DNA of 12,495 bases from Comamonadaceae bacterium (GTDB lineage: Bacteria > Pseudomonadota > Gammaproteobacteria > Burkholderiales > Burkholderiaceae_C). The translations under genes and the position numbers were made by a program. The notes below the pieces were generated by a model. The model was not told the DNA's origin. It saw nothing but the letters and a program-made list of their open reading frames with translations, and made no database searches. Within the stretch, counting starts at the first letter, position 1. Each line of letters starts with the position of its first letter. Shown one piece after another: positions 6,099 through 12,495 of this stretch. The stretch spans positions 1 to 12,495 of the forward strand of contig JAHEBY010000033.1 of NCBI GenBank assembly GCA_024642025.1, read 5' to 3'.

Positions 6099-8084
6099 GT
6101 GAGTGCTATCGAATCCGTATTGGTTGAAAATCGTGTTTTCCCGCCGAGCGAAGCTATGGTCAAGTCTGCCCGGATCTCCGGCATGGCAGGCTACAACGCC
6201 CTGTGCAGCGAGGCGGAGAAAGACTTTGAAGGTTTCTGGGCCAGACTCGCCCGTGAGAATGTGCTTTGGAGCAAGCCTTTCACGCGAACGCTGGACGAGT
6301 CCAACGCCCCGTTCTACAAATGGTTTGACGACGGCGAACTGAATGCCTCGGCCAACTGCCTGGATCGCCACCTCGGTACACCAGTCGAAAACAAGACCGC
6401 CATCATTTTTGAGGCTGATGATGGTGCGGTCGCCAGAGTTACCTACAAGGAGCTGTTGGCACGGGTTAGCCAGTTCGCCAACGCGCTGAAATCGGCAGGC
6501 ATCAAAAAAGGCGACCGCGTGCTGGTCTACATGCCCATGACCGTTGAGGGCGTGATTGCCATGCAGGCCTGCGCGCGCATCGGCGCCACCCATAGCGTGG
6601 TGTTTGGTGGCTTTTCAGCCAAGGCACTGCAGGAGCGCATCATCGATGCAGGGGCTGTCGCCGTGATCACCGCCAACTATCAAATGCGTGGCGGCAAGGA
6701 ATTGCCGCTCAAGGCTATTGTGGATGACGGCCTTGCTATGGGCGGTTGCGAGTCCATCAAAACTGTATTTGTGTACCAGCGCACGAAAACTGCCTGCAAT
6801 ATGGTGGCGGGGCGCGACAAGACATTTGACGAAGCCCTCGCGGGCCAAAGCACCGAATGTGCCCCGGTAGCCGTAGGTGCAGAGCATCCGCTTTTCATTC
6901 TTTACACGTCGGGGTCGACCGGCAAACCCAAGGGCGTGCAACATTCAACGGGGGGTTATCTGTTGTGGGCCAAGCTCACGATGGACTGGACCTTTGACCT
7001 CAAACCCGCAGATGTGTTCTGGTGCACGGCCGACATCGGCTGGATCACCGGTCATACCTATGTGGCGTACGGACCGCTGGCGGCAGGCGCCACTCAAATC
7101 ATTTTTGAAGGCGTGCCAACCTATCCGAATGCCGGGCGTTTCTGGCAGATGATCCAGCGTCACAAGTGCACGATCTTCTACACGGCACCTACGGCAATTC
7201 GTTCGCTCATCAAAGCGTCTGAAGGCGATGCCAAGGTGCACCCTGACCGTTCAGACCTTTCGAGCCTGCGTATTCTGGGCTCCGTGGGCGAGCCTATTAA
7301 TCCAGAGGCCTGGATGTGGTACTACAAAAACATTGGCCATGAGAAATGCCCAATCGTTGATACCTTCTGGCAGACCGAAACCGGGGGCCACATGATGACG
7401 CCGCTTCCTGGCGCGACACCGCTGGTTCCGGGCAGCTGCACATTGCCGCTGCCTGGCATCATGGCGGCCATTGTTGACGAGGTGGGCAAAGACATCCCGA
7501 ATGGCACCGGCGGTATCCTGGTGGTCAAGCGCCCCTGGCCATCAATGATCCGCACGATCTGGAACGATCCAGAGCGGTTCAAAAAGGCTTATTTCCCTGA
7601 AGAGATGGGCGGCAAGCTGTACCTGGCTGGTGACGGCGCCGTGCGCAGTGAAGACCGTGGGTATTTTCGTATAACGGGCCGTATCGACGACGTGCTCAAC
7701 GTATCAGGCCATCGTATGGGCACGATGGAGATTGAGTCGGCGCTGGTATCAAAAACCGATCTGGTGGCCGAAGCGGCTGTCGTTGGCAGGCCCGACGATC
7801 TGACGGGCGAAGCCATTTGTGCGTTTGTCGTGCTCAAGCGGTCGCGACCTACAGGCGACGAAGCGAAGGCGATAGCTAAAGAGCTTCGCGATTGGGTGGC
7901 CAAGGAAATTGGCCCGATTGCCAAGCCGAAAGATATCCGGTTTGGTGAAAATCTTCCCAAAACCCGGTCCGGCAAAATCATGCGGCGACTGTTGCGCTCA
8001 CTGGCCAAGGGCGAGCCAATTACCCAAGACACCTCCACTCTTGAGAACCCGGCTATTCTGGACCAGTTGGGCCAAGCTTATTGA
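6099..8084 (+). CDS. acs: Acetyl-CoA synthetase (AMP-forming)
   Basis: A 661-residue cytoplasmic enzyme that activates acetate to acetyl-CoA through acetyl-AMP, using ATP and CoA. Length is typical for Acs. The N-terminal region is Acs-like (ENVLWSKPFTRTLDESNAPF, about 53-72). The ATP-binding P-loop is YTSGSTGKPKG at 269-279. DTFWQTETGG at 421-430 includes Trp425, which corresponds to the pocket tryptophan that favours acetate over longer acids. The adenylate and hinge motifs follow at about 508-545 (YLAGDGAVRSEDRGYFRITG, then DDVLNVSGHRMGTMEIE). Near the end, KTRSGKIMRR (621-630) holds Lys626, the catalytic lysine that is the known acetylation switch in Acs enzymes. Translation starts at GTG. 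The gene stands alone on the plus strand, with a Crp/Fnr regulator 137 bp downstream. Confidence 0.97.
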   Translation: MSAIESVLVENRVFPPSEAMVKSARISGMAGYNALCSEAEKDFEGFWARLARENVLWSKPFTRTLDESNAPFYKWFDDGELNASANCLDRHLGTPVENKTAIIFEADDGAVARVTYKELLARVSQFANALKSAGIKKGDRVLVYMPMTVEGVIAMQACARIGATHSVVFGGFSAKALQERIIDAGAVAVITANYQMRGGKELPLKAIVDDGLAMGGCESIKTVFVYQRTKTACNMVAGRDKTFDEALAGQSTECAPVAVGAEHPLFILYTSGSTGKPKGVQHSTGGYLLWAKLTMDWTFDLKPADVFWCTADIGWITGHTYVAYGPLAAGATQIIFEGVPTYPNAGRFWQMIQRHKCTIFYTAPTAIRSLIKASEGDAKVHPDRSDLSSLRILGSVGEPINPEAWMWYYKNIGHEKCPIVDTFWQTETGGHMMTPLPGATPLVPGSCTLPLPGIMAAIVDEVGKDIPNGTGGILVVKRPWPSMIRTIWNDPERFKKAYFPEEMGGKLYLAGDGAVRSEDRGYFRITGRIDDVLNVSGHRMGTMEIESALVSKTDLVAEAAVVGRPDDLTGEAICAFVVLKRSRPTGDEAKAIAKELRDWVAKEIGPIAKPKDIRFGENLPKTRSGKIMRRLLRSLAKGEPITQDTSTLENPAILDQLGQAY

Positions 8085-8221
8085 CCATTGCTTCGGAAAT
8101 CGCCTTGCGCGTTCGACAGCGAGTCAATGCGCGGGTACGATGCAGATTTGCCCACAGGTAACGGGGACCCATGGTGATCGGCCATCATCGGTGAGGTTGT
8201 GCGTCTGCGGCATGTGCACCC

Positions 8222-8935
8222 ATGATTCCTATCAAAATTCAATCCGCGTGGCGCGGAACCTCTGACTGCAGATCGTGTGCTGTACGCGAAGTGGCGCTGT
8301 TTTCCCAGCTCACCTCGGAGGATTTTGCCCTTATTCATACCCCCATTGACGATCTCGCGTACCGGGCCAATCAAGTGCTGTTTAGCGAGGGTGACAAGGC
8401 GGGTGGTATTTTTACGCTGCGCTCGGGCACGCTCAAGCTTTCCCGCATCACGGCCGATGGGCGGCGGCGCATTGTGCGTCTGCTGCGTCCGGGAGATGTG
8501 GTCGGTCTGGAGGCGCTGGCTACGGGGCGCTATGACAGCGAAGCGGCCGCACTCACAGACGTTACGCTGTGCCGCATCCCCACCGATGTTGTGCATATGC
8601 TGAACCAAAGTTCCCCGCGCATGTATGCCGGGCTGCTCGACAAATGGCAAAAGGCGCTTCGCGAAGCCGACGACTGGCTGGTGTTAATCAATTTTGGCAC
8701 TGCGCGCCAACGGGTGTGTCACTTCATCCTGAATATGCGTCACACAACCGACCCCAGTGTCGTCACCTTGTTTTCACGCCTGGATATGGGCGCGATGATG
8801 GACCTGAAGCTCGAGACTGTAAGCCGGGAAATTTCTGCGCTGGTGAAGGTGGGAGCCCTCCAATCTATGGACAAGACCGGACGCCTCTACTCTATCGTTG
8901 ACGAATCCGTGCTGCGGTCTGCTATCGAAACCTGA
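8222..8935 (+). CDS. Crp/Fnr-family transcriptional regulator, Fnr-like
   Basis: A 237-residue regulator with an N-terminal cyclic-nucleotide-binding-type beta-barrel (about 25-130; LFSEGDKAGGIFTLRSG, then RLLRPGDVVGLEALATG), a dimerisation helix (about 130-170) and a C-terminal winged helix-turn-helix. The recognition helix reads LKLETVSREISALVKVGAL. Its Glu198, Ser201 and Arg202 match the E-x-x-S-R of E. coli FNR, which reads TTGAT half-sites. The N-terminus has C-x-x-C (Cys16, Cys19), and Cys117 (TLCRIP) aligns with FNR Cys122. The position of the remaining FNR ligand (Cys29 in E. coli) is Ala25 here. Three of four cluster ligands are therefore present. The ATG has no Shine-Dalgarno, but the frame closes 27 bases upstream with no other start. 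It follows acs and may regulate acetate or redox genes; this is inference. Confidence 0.88.
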   Translation: MIPIKIQSAWRGTSDCRSCAVREVALFSQLTSEDFALIHTPIDDLAYRANQVLFSEGDKAGGIFTLRSGTLKLSRITADGRRRIVRLLRPGDVVGLEALATGRYDSEAAALTDVTLCRIPTDVVHMLNQSSPRMYAGLLDKWQKALREADDWLVLINFGTARQRVCHFILNMRHTTDPSVVTLFSRLDMGAMMDLKLETVSREISALVKVGALQSMDKTGRLYSIVDESVLRSAIET

Positions 8936-8960
8936 GAGTCGCATCGCCCTATTGTTGATG

Positions 8961-9373
8961 CTATTTGCCCCCTAATTGGCCTCGGGGGCGGCAGTGCCGG
9001 GCGGTAAAGCTCGCGCGGCCCACCCGGTTGGCATTAACCATGCATCCAGCCAGGGTCGCCGTGGCGTCGGCGGAGAACTCAAGTTTGTCGGTTTTAAGCG
9101 AACAAGGGTCGTACACATTTACGGCAAAGCTCTTGGTGTTCATGGGTGCGCCGCTCCATTGCAAAGCTGGCGATTTGCTTTCGCCGGTGCATCCCAAAAC
9201 CGTTGAACTCGAACGTTTAGTCGATGGTGGACCTGGCTTCAATCTCCAGGCTTTTGAGTCGAAATCCTGCGGCGTGCGCTGATGGCGCGATGCCCAGCAG
9301 AACGGTCCGAAACAGGATTGCACCGAATGAACCAGCTGTACCAACGGGTTTGCGTTGCTTGGTGGATTTTCAC
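8961..9373 (-). pseudogene. Decayed YbhB/YbcL-family (PEBP, Raf-kinase-inhibitor-like) gene
   Basis: The minus strand carries recognisable pieces of a secreted PEBP-like protein in more than one frame. In order: a possible GTG start (9371-9373); a signal-peptide-like segment in a shifted frame (VLLGIAPSAHAAGF); LKSLEIEARSTID, a TAA at 9217-9219, then TFEFNGFG; a one-base shift near 9192; then CTGESKSPALQWSGAP and TKSFAVNVYDP. The reading then jumps, near 9095-9108, to SLKTDKLEFSADATATLAGC and ANRVGRASFTARHCRP, which is the C-terminal part of the family. The central 80 or so residues, including the region of the ligand-pocket histidines, are missing. Intact family members are about 180-200 residues. 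A stop, at least one frameshift (probably two) and an internal deletion make this a clear pseudogene. Assignment is from remembered family motifs. Confidence 0.72.
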
Positions 9374-9434
9374 AAGGAATTGATCGGAAATTAATTCTAT
9401 GCAAACCCGTGTGCAATGCGCCATGACCAAATCA

Positions 9435-9458
9435 AAAAGCCCGCGATAGCGGGCTTTT
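9435..9458 (-). terminator. Rho-independent terminator of the cytochrome c gene
   Basis: A perfect 10-bp stem, AAAAGCCCGC (9435-9444) with GCGGGCTTTT (9449-9458), closes a four-base loop. On the minus strand a run of T residues follows, 38 bases after the cytochrome stop. The symmetric A and T runs would also let it work for plus-strand transcripts. Confidence 0.9.
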
Positions 9459-9496
9459 AAGGACTACGGGTTGAGAGAGGTACTCCCACCCCAAAT

Positions 9497-9802
9497 CTAT
9501 TTCAGCGTCAGCACCCAGGCGGCGAGTTTCTTGGCCTCTGCATCGTTGACCTGCGCATTCGCCGGCATGGGCACGGCACCCCATACGCCAGAGCCGCCCT
9601 TCAGGATTTTGGCGGCCAGCTTGTCTGCGGCGCCTGCGTCTGACCCGTACTTGGCAGCAACGTCTTTATAGGATGGGCCAACCAGTTTCTTGTCAACAGC
9701 GTGGCATGCCATGCAGTTCTTGGAAGTGGCCAATGCCAGATCGGCCAGCACAGGTGTGGCGACGGTTGCGGTCAGGGCCAAGGCAAACAGGGCGCGTTTC
9801 AT
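9497..9802 (-). CDS. Small periplasmic cytochrome c (c551/c8 type)
   Basis: A 101-residue class I cytochrome c. Residues 1-20 form a signal peptide ending VLA before Asp21. The haem site is CMACH (Cys30, Cys33, His34). The sixth ligand is Met79 in WGAVPMPANAQV, with Trp74 and the following Asn and Ala as in c551/c8 proteins. The mature protein of about 81 residues matches that family. It would carry single electrons in the periplasm, for example to a terminal oxidase or a nitrite reductase; the partner is not shown here. An ATG 21 bases upstream is possible, but AAAGGA five bases before the ATG at 9800-9802 and the signal peptide both support this start. The gene is monocistronic, with its own terminator and a plausible promoter. 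Confidence 0.93.
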   Translation of the reverse strand: MKRALFALALTATVATPVLADLALATSKNCMACHAVDKKLVGPSYKDVAAKYGSDAGAADKLAAKILKGGSGVWGAVPMPANAQVNDAEAKKLAAWVLTLK

Positions 9803-9807
9803 GGAAA

Positions 9808-9813
9808 TCCTTT
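9808..9813 (-). promoter_or_regulatory. Ribosome binding site of the cytochrome c gene
   Basis: AAAGGA on the minus strand, five bases before the ATG at 9800-9802. It favours this start over the in-frame ATG at 9823. Confidence 0.7.
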
Positions 9814-9840
9814 CAGGTTGCATTACAGTCTGTCAACGCG

Positions 9841-9869
9841 ATTGTACCGACTGGGGTTGACCCGACCAA
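9841..9869 (-). promoter_or_regulatory. Candidate sigma-70 promoter of the cytochrome c gene
   Basis: On the minus strand TTGGTC (9864-9869) and TACAAT (9841-9846, five of six to the -10 consensus) are 17 bases apart. Transcription would start about 32 bases before the ATG. The -35 match is only three of six. Confidence 0.45.
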
Positions 9870-9982
9870 GCGTCGCACTGCTCAAAAGCGGCCTTTTCCC
9901 GGTTGGTTCAGGGGCCGTTCAGTTTCGTGGCACATTTGGCGCTGGTGCAGGTGGCACAAGTTGTTTTTTGGAGAAATCAGAC

Positions 9983-10225
9983 ATGTATTTACTCGGTCTT
10001 GGCATCCTACTTCTGGCCATGAAATATCTGGAAATCGGCCCGGTTGCTGTCTGGAGCTGGTGGGTCGTGCTTGCGCCTTTCGCTCTTGCGGTGGCTTGGT
10101 GGTCATGGGCGGACAGCACCGGCTACACCAAACGCAAAGCAATGGAACGTGACAACGCACGCCGGAAGGCGCGCGTTGACAAGAACAAGGAAGCCATTGG
10201 CACGCTGCGCAAGCGCAAGCGTTAG
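9983..10225 (+). CDS. Small Trp-rich membrane protein (TIGR04438-like)
   Basis: An 80-residue protein with six tryptophans (24, 26, 27, 39, 40, 42). Two hydrophobic segments (about 2-16 and 20-42) are followed by a strongly basic tail from residue 49 to the end (TLRKRKR). This is the layout of the small Trp-rich protein family I know from Betaproteobacteria (TIGR04438); its function is unknown. The short N-terminus and Lys/Arg-rich tail suggest a hairpin in the inner membrane with the tail in the cytoplasm. GGAG nine bases before the ATG at 9983 supports this start; longer in-frame readings upstream lack such support. It runs convergently toward ilvD with only 20 bp between the two stops and no clear terminator there. 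Confidence 0.8.
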   Translation: MYLLGLGILLLAMKYLEIGPVAVWSWWVVLAPFALAVAWWSWADSTGYTKRKAMERDNARRKARVDKNKEAIGTLRKRKR

Positions 10226-10245
10226 GCCAGGTCAGGTTTCCGCGG

Positions 10246-11940
10246 TCAGTAGTTGTCCAGCACGGCGCCTTTGCTGGCGGTTGACGCATTAAATGCAAAT
10301 TTCGCTTGCACGCCCCGTGTGTAGCGCGGCGCGGGTGCCTTCCACGAAGCACGGCGTTTGGCAATTTCGGCCTCGGGCACATTGAGCTCCAGCTTGAGCT
10401 GCGTCGAATCGATGGTGATCAAATCGTTTTCATGAATGAGCGCAATCACGCCGCCCACGGCTGCCTCGGGCGCCACGTGGCCTACCACCATGCCCCAAGT
10501 ACCGCCCGAGAAGCGGCCGTCGGTAATCAGCCCCACGCTTTCACCCAGACCCGCACCGATCAACGCACCGGTGGGGGCCAGCATTTCCGGCATGCCGGGG
10601 CCGCCTTTGGGGCCGAGATAACGCAGCACCATCACGTCGCCTGCCTTGATTTTGCCGTCCAGAATGGCCTTGAGGCCTGACTGTTCGTCGTCAAACACGC
10701 GGGCCGGGCCCGTCATTACCGGATTTTTCAGGCCGGTGATCTTGGCCACGCAGCCCTCAGGGCTCAGATTACCCTTGAGAATGGCCAGGTGGCCCTGTTT
10801 GTAGATGGGGTTGCTGATGGGGCGGATCACGTCCTGATCGGCCCTTGGCGCGTCGGGAATGTCCTTGAGCACTTCGGCAATCGTCTGGCCCGTGATGGTG
10901 ATGCAGTCGCCATGCAGCAAACCAGCGGCCAGCAGTGTTTTCATGACCTGCGGAATGCCGCCTGCCTTGTGGAGGTCCACGGCGAGGTACTTGCCACTGG
11001 GTTTGAGGTCGCACAACACCGGTGTTTTGACGCGTACCCGCTCGAAGTCGTCAATCGTCCACTCCACGCCCGCAGCGTGGGCGATCGCCAGAAAGTGCAG
11101 CACCCCGTTGGTGGAGCCACCAGTCGCCATGATCACCGCCACGGCGTTTTCAATGGATTTTTTCGTGACGATATCGCGCGGCTTGATGTCCTTTTTGATG
11201 GCCTCGATCAGCACTTTGGCCGACTCTTTGGCCGAATTCAATTTCTCATCGTGCGGGTTGACCATCGTACTGGAATAAATCAGTGAGATGCCCAGCGCTT
11301 CAAACGCCGACGACATGGTGTTGGCGGTGTACATGCCGCCGCAGGAGCCGGTGCCAGGCACGGCCCGTTGCTCGATTTCATGCAGGTCGTGGTCGCTCAG
11401 GTTGCCAGCAGCATTTTGGCCAACGGCTTCGAACACGCTCACGATATTGAGGTCTTGCCCCTTATAGTGGCCCGGCAAAATGGTGCCGCCATACACGTAA
11501 ATGGCCGGCACGTTGGCGCGCAGCATGCCCATCAGGCCACCTGGCATGTTTTTGTCGCAGCCGCCAATCACCACCACGCCATCCATCCACTGGCCCTGCA
11601 CGCAGGTCTCGATGCAATCGGAAATCACTTCGCGGCTGACCAGCGAATATTTCATGCCCTCGGTGCCCATGGCCATGCCATCGGAAATGGTAGGGGTGCC
11701 AAACACCTGTGCGTTGCCTCCGGCTTCCTCAATGCCCGCAATGGCTGCATCCGCCAGCTTTTGCAGCCCTGAGTTGCACGGGGTAATGGTGCTGTGCCCG
11801 TTGGCTACGCCCACCATGGGCTTTTTGAAATCACCTTCCTCGTAGCCCATGGCGTAGTACATGGATCGGTTGGGTGCGCGGCTCTTGCCCTCGGTGATGT
11901 TTTTGCTGCGGGGGTTGAGCGGAATGACTTTGGTTGCCAT
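10246..11940 (-). CDS. ilvD: Dihydroxy-acid dehydratase
   Basis: A 564-residue cytoplasmic IlvD/Edd-family iron-sulfur enzyme. It dehydrates 2,3-dihydroxy-isovalerate and 2,3-dihydroxy-3-methylvalerate to the keto acids that lead to valine, leucine and isoleucine. Three cysteines sit at the cluster-ligand positions: Cys55 (GHSTITPCNSGL), Cys128 (GGCDKNMPG) and Cys200 (GTGSCGGMYTANTM). Lys130, beside the second, is the lysine that is carbamylated in characterised enzymes. LITDGRFSGGTWG (471-483) is the C-terminal active-site signature. Length is typical. An in-frame ATG at 12009 would add 23 residues without similarity to the family; I use the ATG at 11938-11940 (MATKVIPLNPRSKN). The ribosome binding site is weak (AGAGAG). 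A LysR-type regulator gene is divergent from it. Confidence 0.96.
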   Translation of the reverse strand: MATKVIPLNPRSKNITEGKSRAPNRSMYYAMGYEEGDFKKPMVGVANGHSTITPCNSGLQKLADAAIAGIEEAGGNAQVFGTPTISDGMAMGTEGMKYSLVSREVISDCIETCVQGQWMDGVVVIGGCDKNMPGGLMGMLRANVPAIYVYGGTILPGHYKGQDLNIVSVFEAVGQNAAGNLSDHDLHEIEQRAVPGTGSCGGMYTANTMSSAFEALGISLIYSSTMVNPHDEKLNSAKESAKVLIEAIKKDIKPRDIVTKKSIENAVAVIMATGGSTNGVLHFLAIAHAAGVEWTIDDFERVRVKTPVLCDLKPSGKYLAVDLHKAGGIPQVMKTLLAAGLLHGDCITITGQTIAEVLKDIPDAPRADQDVIRPISNPIYKQGHLAILKGNLSPEGCVAKITGLKNPVMTGPARVFDDEQSGLKAILDGKIKAGDVMVLRYLGPKGGPGMPEMLAPTGALIGAGLGESVGLITDGRFSGGTWGMVVGHVAPEAAVGGVIALIHENDLITIDSTQLKLELNVPEAEIAKRRASWKAPAPRYTRGVQAKFAFNASTASKGAVLDNY

Positions 11941-12007
11941 GGTGGTTGTCTCTCTTGGTTGGGTCAGAAGATGCTTCCGAGTATGCCCGTGGCTAAAAGC
12001 ATGGTCC

Positions 12008-12043
12008 AATATATTTGTATCGAGTTATTAATACATTTTAAAT
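12008..12043. promoter_or_regulatory. AT-rich ilvD/lysR divergent control region with inverted repeat
   Basis: The 103-bp gap contains a strikingly AT-rich stretch next to the lysR start. Within it is a perfect inverted repeat, TGTAT (12016-12020), ten bases, ATACA (12031-12035). ATATTT (12011-12016) and AAATAT (12040-12045) form a second, outer pair of arms. TATATT (12008-12013 on the minus strand) could be the -10 element of ilvD, though its -35 partner is weak. Divergent LysR regulators commonly bind such dyads; binding by this protein is inferred. Confidence 0.45.
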
Positions 12044-12495
12044 ATGAATCCTGCATCGATTGAATTGCGCTTGTGGCGCCAGTTTGTGGCCGTGGCCGAA
12101 GAGCTTCACTTTGGCCGTGCTGCCATGGCCCTGCACATGACGCAACCGCCGCTCACTCAGGCCATCGCGTCACTGGAGCGCCAGCTTGAGGTGCGTCTGT
12201 TTGACCGCACCAAACGCAGCGTGGCGCTCACGCCGGTGGGCGCTGCCTTGCTGCCAGACGTGCGCGATCTGCTGGCGAGGGCACACGCCTTGCCCCAGCA
12301 TGCTCGCGCCGCCGCGAGTGGCGAGGTGGGGCGCCTGGCGCTGGCGTTTGTATCAACCGTTGGCTTTACCTTGTTGCCAGACTGGGTGCGGCAATTTCGC
12401 CTGCAGTACCCCCAGGTGCAACTCGATCTGGTTGAGGCTACCGGCGATATCCAGTTGCAACTTCTGGCCCGAGCAGAAGTTGATGCGGGCTTCAT
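12044..12495 (+). CDS. LysR-family transcriptional regulator (5' part, cut by window edge)
   Basis: About 150 residues are visible before the right edge. The N-terminal winged helix-turn-helix is clear: LRLWRQFVAVAEELHFGRAA, then HMTQPPLTQAIASLERQL, then LFDRTKRSVALTPVG (about residues 8-66). The linker helix follows, and the effector-binding domain starts near residue 95 (GRLALAFVSTVGFTLLP). The FGRAA and MTQPPLTQAI wording resembles the CatM/BenM-like branch of the family, a tentative placement. The ATG at 12044 lacks a Shine-Dalgarno and follows an AT-rich run. The gene is divergent from ilvD with 103 bp between starts, so it may control ilvD, itself, or a gene farther to the right. Its effector cannot be read from this fragment. 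Confidence 0.9.
   Translation, partial: MNPASIELRLWRQFVAVAEELHFGRAAMALHMTQPPLTQAIASLERQLEVRLFDRTKRSVALTPVGAALLPDVRDLLARAHALPQHARAAASGEVGRLALAFVSTVGFTLLPDWVRQFRLQYPQVQLDLVEATGDIQLQLLARAEVDAGF

Noticed and set aside
7322..8038. Minus-strand open frames (86 and 149 codons) inside acs
   Set aside because: They are shadows of strongly conserved Acs coding sequence, without ribosome binding sites or recognisable motifs.
8174..8188. GTGAT-CGGCC-ATCAT before the Fnr-like gene, like an autoregulatory FNR box
   Set aside because: The spacer is five bases, not four, and both half-sites differ from TTGAT/ATCAA. I do not count it as a site.
8967..8989. GCCCCC...GGGGGC hairpin after the Fnr-like gene as a terminator
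   Set aside because: The loop is 12 bases, the stem six, and no T run follows. It also falls within the end of the PEBP pseudogene.
8965..9282. Plus-strand open frame of 105 codons after the Fnr-like gene
   Set aside because: It is the complement of the PEBP-like remnant, and the recognisable protein motifs are all on the minus strand.
1..12495. CRISPR arrays, tRNA or rRNA genes, insertion sequences, phage or defence genes
   Set aside because: I looked for regular direct repeats, tRNA-like cloverleafs, transposase motifs and terminal inverted repeats and saw none.

Overview
The window looks like a chromosomal housekeeping segment of a betaproteobacterium, most likely Burkholderiales and Comamonadaceae-like. 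This is judged from moderately GC-rich DNA, the style of Acs and IlvD, a small Trp-rich protein of a type known to me from Burkholderiales, and an Mrp operon with fused A and B subunits. It is an inference from remembered families, since no search was run.

Layout. Positions 1-5142 (minus strand) hold the front of an Mrp/Pha-type multisubunit Na+(K+)/H+ antiporter operon: mrpA (A-B fusion), mrpC, mrpD and the 5' part of mrpE, which runs off the left edge. Junctions overlap by 4-11 bp, so the operon is tightly coupled. mrpA is broken: an in-frame TAA at 4174-4176 splits an otherwise continuous frame of about 960 codons, and the gene has no ATG start. Upstream, still on the minus strand, is a YqhA/UPF0114-like membrane protein gene (5233-5832). 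A 266-bp gap with inverted repeats separates it from the plus-strand acs gene (acetyl-CoA synthetase, GTG start with a strong RBS). A Crp/Fnr-family regulator (8222-8935) follows acs.

Positions 8961-9373 (minus) hold an eroded YbhB/YbcL (PEBP) gene with a stop, at least one frameshift and a large internal deletion. Next come a strong bidirectional-looking terminator (9435-9458), a small periplasmic cytochrome c (minus), a small Trp-rich membrane protein (plus), ilvD (minus) and, divergent from it, the 5' part of a LysR-family regulator that runs off the right edge.

How the genes fit. The Mrp complex uses the proton gradient to expel Na+ and support pH homeostasis. Acs feeds acetate into acetyl-CoA, the small cytochrome c carries electrons in the periplasm, and IlvD makes the branched-chain keto-acid precursors. 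The Fnr-like regulator has an FNR-type DNA-recognition signature but an incomplete cysteine set, so a redox role is possible but unproven.

I found no convincing new multi-gene system. The points most worth a second look are the interrupted mrpA, the decayed PEBP gene, and the atypical Fnr-like regulator.
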